From: a bacterium
Lineage (GTDB): Bacteria > Bacillota_A > Clostridia > Lachnospirales > Lachnospiraceae
DNA length: 25,684 nucleotides
Direction: 5' to 3'
Assembly: GCA_004562915.1 (NCBI GenBank)
Contig: SFQZ01000037.1
Location: 1-25,684 of the forward strand
Numbering within the stretch: position 1 is the first letter of the stretch; every line of letters starts with the position of its first letter. The notes below the pieces were generated by a model that ran no database searches, was not told the origin of the DNA, and saw nothing but the letters and a program-made list of their open reading frames with translations. Shown piece after piece: positions 22,557 through 25,684 of this stretch. The position numbers and the translations under genes are program-made.

Positions 22557-23387
22557 TCACACCTCCTTATTTCTTTTACATAATGACCATACAGTTTCAT
22601 TATGAAGATTTTCTTTTGAAACTTTATCTGTCTTGACAAAACCAAAATACAAAACGTCAATCAATATTAAAACCGGAAGTTGAGGCGAAATCAGATTTCC
22701 GCGATCCAAACGGCCTATATTCGGCATCAGCAAAACTTCATCACAATATTCATGAAAGGACTCATCGTGTTTCGTGGTCAACAGCACTGTTTTTGCTCCG
22801 CGCTGATGTGCTTCTTTCAATCCATACAACACATCTGCCGCATTCCCGCTGATACTGATTCCAAGCACCAGATTATGGTTATTCCAGAAGACCGTCTGCA
22901 TCCGCATTCTGTCAGGATCCACCAGTGAATCTATATTGACACCGACACGTACAAAACGCACTTCCATTTCAGAAGCGGAAAGCCCGGAACTTCCCTTTCC
23001 CAGGACATATACCCGTTCCGCATTATTTATGTATTTGACAACTCTTACGATCTGAACCTCGTCAATCAGACTGAAAGATCTGTTCAACAAATCCTGATAG
23101 ATTGTAAAAACCGCTTCCGTACCGCCGTTTTCCATGGCTTTTTCTTTCATAAAGGATGCTTCATACTCATATATAAATTCACGATATCCCTTATACCCAC
23201 ATTTCTTTGCAAAACGTGAAAGAGATGCATTGGATACGTATAGCCGTGCAGCGACAGCCTTTACAGAAAAATCTGTTTTTTCAGAATTACCAATAAAATA
23301 ATCTGCAATTGCTTTTTCTGTGGCTGTAAAACTGTCATATTTAGATTCAATAATCTGAACTACCGATTTATCATAATTTTTTTTCAT
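22557..23387 (-). CDS. RpiR-family transcriptional regulator of the nan operon
   Basis: A 276-residue regulator with an N-terminal RpiR helix-turn-helix (about residues 1-77: TEKAIADYF, then FSVKAVAARLYVSNASLSRFAKKCGYKGYREF) and a SIS sugar-phosphate-binding domain (about 110-245: VYVLGKGSSGLSASEME, GISISGNAADVL, KTVLLTTKHDE). SIS-type regulators of sialic acid genes usually sense ManNAc-6-P or GlcNAc-6-P, both intermediates of this pathway. It sits inside the operon between nanK and nanE (gaps of 5 and 1 nt), so it is probably autoregulated. The ribosome binding site is weak. Confidence 0.93.
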   Translation of the reverse strand: MKKNYDKSVVQIIESKYDSFTATEKAIADYFIGNSEKTDFSVKAVAARLYVSNASLSRFAKKCGYKGYREFIYEYEASFMKEKAMENGGTEAVFTIYQDLLNRSFSLIDEVQIVRVVKYINNAERVYVLGKGSSGLSASEMEVRFVRVGVNIDSLVDPDRMRMQTVFWNNHNLVLGISISGNAADVLYGLKEAHQRGAKTVLLTTKHDESFHEYCDEVLLMPNIGRLDRGNLISPQLPVLILIDVLYFGFVKTDKVSKENLHNETVWSLCKRNKEV

Positions 23388-23392
23388 GTACT

Positions 23393-24277
23393 CTACTCAC
23401 CTTTTATATTCCTGCAGCGACAAAAATGATAAAATGCACCCAGCATACCCGCATCATTTTTATACTTTGCAAATAAAACCTTTGTATTATCCGCAAGAAT
23501 CGGCAACAAATACTTCCTGACAGATTTTTCAATTTTGTCTTTCAAAAAAGCTTCCTGTGCCATGATTCCTCCGCCAAGCACTACCACCTGCGGATTCACG
23601 GCATAGCATATATTGGCAATTCCTTTTCCCAAGATATCTACCATCTCATCTATCGCCCGGCAACATATGGCATCTCCTTTTTCTGCTTCTCCAAAAATTC
23701 GAACACCCGACCATGAACTCTCCGGTTCCCGCTTTTGTTTCGCAACTTTAGAAGTAAGTGTACTGGCAGATGCAAGTGTCTGGAAATCACCGCCTTCCAT
23801 ATGCATATATCCAACTTCAAAAGCGCTGTTTGTATATCCACGATAAAGTTCTCCACCGATGATAAAACTTCCGCCGATCCCGGTACCTATCGTCAGCATT
23901 ACTGAAGTGTCACTTCCTACAGAAGCGCCTGAAAAAAACTCTGCAAGATTCGCACAATTCACATCATTTTCTACTTCACAGGGTAATCCAAAATATTCTT
24001 CCATCGTTTTCTTCAGGCGCGTTCCTTTATAATTGGGAATCGTCGGACCAGAGTAAATAATTTCCCCCGTTTGCGGATCAACCATTCCGGCTGTCGAAAT
24101 ACATATCCCGCAAATTTCATGGCTGCTACTAAGCTGCTCTACAATGGCAATGGCCGTCTGTAATATTTTTTCTGCTTCTGTCACCATACTGCATTTTTCC
24201 ATAATACAGCCATTCTCATTGATGATCCCGTACTTAATAGCGGTTCCGCCTATATCAAGACACGCATACTTTTTCAT
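23393..24277 (-). CDS. nanK: N-acetylmannosamine kinase NanK, ROK family
   Basis: NanK phosphorylates ManNAc at C6. The 294-residue protein has the ROK nucleotide motif DIGGTAIKYG (8-17), the catalytic Asp105 in ENDVNCANLAE, the second phosphate motif TIGTGIGGS (129-137) and the adenosine motif VVVLGGGI. The usual ROK zinc signature (GHx9CxCGx2GCxE) is absent: the segment reads EVGYMHMEGGDFQTLAS with no cysteines. Other zinc-less ROK kinases exist, so activity is still likely. Sugar identity comes from the neighbours. ATG 24277 overlaps the nanA stop by one base (TAATG). Confidence 0.9.
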   Translation of the reverse strand: MKKYACLDIGGTAIKYGIINENGCIMEKCSMVTEAEKILQTAIAIVEQLSSSHEICGICISTAGMVDPQTGEIIYSGPTIPNYKGTRLKKTMEEYFGLPCEVENDVNCANLAEFFSGASVGSDTSVMLTIGTGIGGSFIIGGELYRGYTNSAFEVGYMHMEGGDFQTLASASTLTSKVAKQKREPESSWSGVRIFGEAEKGDAICCRAIDEMVDILGKGIANICYAVNPQVVVLGGGIMAQEAFLKDKIEKSVRKYLLPILADNTKVLFAKYKNDAGMLGAFYHFCRCRNIKGE

Positions 24278-25194
24278 TATGCATATTCCTCTATTGCTTT
24301 CCGGATTTTCAGAGCCGCCTCTTCGACAATTCTCATATCATGATCTGCCAGGGCAGCAAGCGGTTTTCTGACACTTCCAATCTCAATACCCGAGTTTATT
24401 TTAATTACAGCTTTTATTACCGCATACATATTTCCATGTGCCGAACACAGCAGTTCTATAATTTCATTGACCACATTTTGAATACAACGGGCTTCCTCTA
24501 TTTTTCCTTCTCTGATATGCTCATCCATCTTCAGGAAAAGTTCCGGCATTGCGCCATAAGTGCCTCCGATTCCCCCTTCCGCACCAATCACACGACCACT
24601 TATAAACTGTTCATCCGGGCCATTGAAAATAACGTAATCTTCTCCGCCTCTTTGTTTCATGATCTGAATATCATATACAGGCATAGAAGAATTTTTCACA
24701 CCTATAACTCTGGGATTTTTTCTCATCTCAGCAAAAAGAGCAGGTGTTAAAGCAACTCCGGCAAGCTGAGGAATATTGTAAATCACAAAATCCGTATCCG
24801 GTGCAGCACTGCTGATATCATTCCAATACTGTGCAATCGCATATTCCGGAAGTTTAAAATAGATCGGAGGAATTGCCGCAATTGCGTCCACACCCAGTGA
24901 CTGTGCGTGTCTGGCAAGCTCCATACTGTCCGCAGTATTATTACATGCTACATGAGCTATCACTGTAAGCTTTCCTTCGGCTGCTTTCATTACATTTTCA
25001 AGAATGATTTTTCTCTCTTCAACGCTCTGATAAATGCACTCACCCGAAGATCCGTTTACATATACGCCTTTCACGTTCTTTTCCAAAAAGTATTCTGTCA
25101 GCCTGCGCACCCTCTCAGGACTAACGTTACCTTCCTCATCATAGCATGCATAAAATGCAGGTATAATGCCTTTGTACTTGCTCAAATCCCTCAT
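24277..25194 (-). CDS. nanA: N-acetylneuraminate lyase NanA (DapA/NAL family)
   Basis: NanA splits Neu5Ac into ManNAc and pyruvate, the entry step of the pathway. The 305-residue TIM barrel has the family motif GSSGE at 48-52, the proton-relay Tyr139 (VIYNIP) and the Schiff-base Lys167 (IGVKNSS), at nearly the same numbers as in E. coli NanA (137, 165). Dihydrodipicolinate synthases share these motifs, but the nan neighbourhood decides the call. The open frame extends to 25260; ATG 25194 with GGAGG 7 nt upstream is the real start. It is the first gene of the operon, with a ~110-nt leader. Confidence 0.94.
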   Translation of the reverse strand: MRDLSKYKGIIPAFYACYDEEGNVSPERVRRLTEYFLEKNVKGVYVNGSSGECIYQSVEERKIILENVMKAAEGKLTVIAHVACNNTADSMELARHAQSLGVDAIAAIPPIYFKLPEYAIAQYWNDISSAAPDTDFVIYNIPQLAGVALTPALFAEMRKNPRVIGVKNSSMPVYDIQIMKQRGGEDYVIFNGPDEQFISGRVIGAEGGIGGTYGAMPELFLKMDEHIREGKIEEARCIQNVVNEIIELLCSAHGNMYAVIKAVIKINSGIEIGSVRKPLAALADHDMRIVEEAALKIRKAIEEYA

Positions 25195-25310
25195 AATCTG
25201 ACCTCCATTTTTGTTATCTTGTGCAGGATTTTTTCTGGCCACAAAACCCTGTGAAAACAATGTCTACAAAACTTAATCCGGAAAGTTGCTACATTTTGAC
25301 ATCTGCGGTA

Positions 25311-25339
25311 ATTATAACTTGCACAAAAATCATTTTCAA
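25311..25339 (-). promoter_or_regulatory. Main promoter of the nan operon
   Basis: Minus strand TTGAAA (25339-25334), 17-bp spacer, TATAAT (25316-25311). Start near 25304. The spacer itself contains a TTGTGCA half-site on the minus strand, which would place a repressor across the promoter. Confidence 0.8.
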
Positions 25340-25375
25340 GAATAGTCAGTAATGTTGGATTTTCTTTCCTTTTTT

Positions 25376-25392
25376 TTGTGCACTTTGTACAA
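25376..25392. promoter_or_regulatory. Candidate operator palindrome upstream of nan promoter
   Basis: TTGTGCA and TGTACAA flank CTT, an imperfect 17-bp palindrome (6 of 7 pairs) centred about 45 bp upstream of the -35 box. Exact copies of the half-site occur at 25219-25225 (leader), 25320-25326 (promoter spacer) and 25577-25583. The likely binder is the RpiR regulator of the operon. Confidence 0.5.
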
Positions 25393-25587
25393 TTCTCTCC
25401 CATTTTAAATATTTATTGGTAATTAACAATAAATTTTATTTTCATTTTTTTCAGAAATAATGATGCCAAGATCAAATAATACGATTATTATGTTTCAAAT
25501 CTCTTTTTCACTCATACAAGCAACAATTATAAGAAAAACAGGTTCTGAAAATCCATGGAATAAGTTAAATAGAATATGCACAAAATT
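25393..25587. other. AT-rich intergenic DNA upstream of the nan operon
   Basis: No convincing gene on either strand. The short open frames here have no ribosome binding site or recognisable content. One extra TGCACAA half-site lies at 25577-25583; otherwise I see nothing. Confidence 0.6.
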
Positions 25588-25624
25588 GCAGTTTGCGCCC
25601 TCTGGCGGTCGCAAATGCGTTTTT
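25588..25624. terminator. Hairpin near right edge, possible bidirectional terminator
   Basis: GCA plus TTTGCG (25588-25597, one bulged G) pairs with CGCAAA plus TGC (25610-25618), followed on the plus strand by GTTTTT. On the minus strand the hairpin is followed by AATTTT. It probably ends the transcription unit that lies to the right of the window. Confidence 0.5.
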
Positions 25625-25625
25625 C

Positions 25626-25656
25626 AACGGCCGCTATGCGGAGCAGAACGGCCGCT
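25626..25656. repeat. Direct repeat AACGGCCGCT, 21-bp period
   Basis: AACGGCCGCT occurs at 25626-25635 and 25647-25656, exactly two helical turns apart. Each copy contains the self-complementary core CGGCCG. It is strikingly GC-rich within AT-rich intergenic DNA. Could be an operator or part of an intergenic repeat family. Confidence 0.6.
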
Positions 25657-25684
25657 CGTATTTAGTTGATTGTTGATAAGTTAT

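Noticed and set aside
25191..25403. 70-codon cysteine-rich frame upstream of nanA
   Set aside because: It overlaps the nan promoter and operator sites and has no ribosome binding site.

Overview
The window (about 41-42% G+C by eye) reads as chromosomal DNA of an anaerobic gut Firmicute, most likely a Lachnospiraceae species of the Blautia / Ruminococcus gnavus type. The support is strong GGAGG-type ribosome binding sites, a subtype I-C CRISPR locus, an FMN-riboswitch-controlled ECF riboflavin transporter, an LplABC-type sugar ABC importer without its own ATPase, and a sialic acid (nan) operon. Almost every gene is on the minus strand, so the window is best read from right to left.

Region 1 (1-7250) is a type I-C CRISPR-Cas operon in the order cas3, cas5c, cas8c, cas7, cas4, cas1; cas1 runs off the left edge, and cas2 and the array must lie outside. 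cas3 has its own promoter. A perfect consensus promoter (TTGACA-17-TATAAT) sits across the cas3 stop codon and drives cas5c onward through a ~150-nt leader carrying an 11-bp hairpin. An internal ribosome binding site and ATG in cas8c predict the separately translated small subunit Cas11c.

Region 2 (7250-10700) holds a cytosolic-looking S8 subtilase, an MFS permease, and the C-terminal remnant of an AraC-type regulator. Three helically phased copies of ATATCGCA lie between the last two.

Region 3 (10700-12450) is a riboflavin unit: promoter, FMN riboswitch, intrinsic terminator, ribU, and a Nudix ADP-ribose pyrophosphatase-like gene closed by a terminator.

Region 4 (12600-14550) is a three-gene operon: a MerR regulator with two C-terminal membrane helices, a YbjQ-like protein and a YhfC-type intramembrane protease. 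It is driven by a textbook MerR promoter with a 19-bp spacer and a 9-bp-arm palindrome. The combination suggests a membrane-tethered regulator that could be released by proteolysis.

Region 5 (14620-25400) is a sialic acid operon: nanA, nanK, an RpiR regulator, nanE, two sugar permeases, a BNR-repeat sialidase-like protein, a lipoprotein binding protein, a YhcH-type anomerase, a NanI-like sialidase catalytic domain without a signal peptide, and a doubly deleted GPH symporter remnant, ending in a strong terminator. The proposed logic is import of a sialylated glycan or sialic acid, cytoplasmic desialylation, anomer conversion, then cleavage to ManNAc, phosphorylation and epimerisation to GlcNAc-6-P. 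The first promoter has repeated TGCACAA half-sites that may be the RpiR operator.
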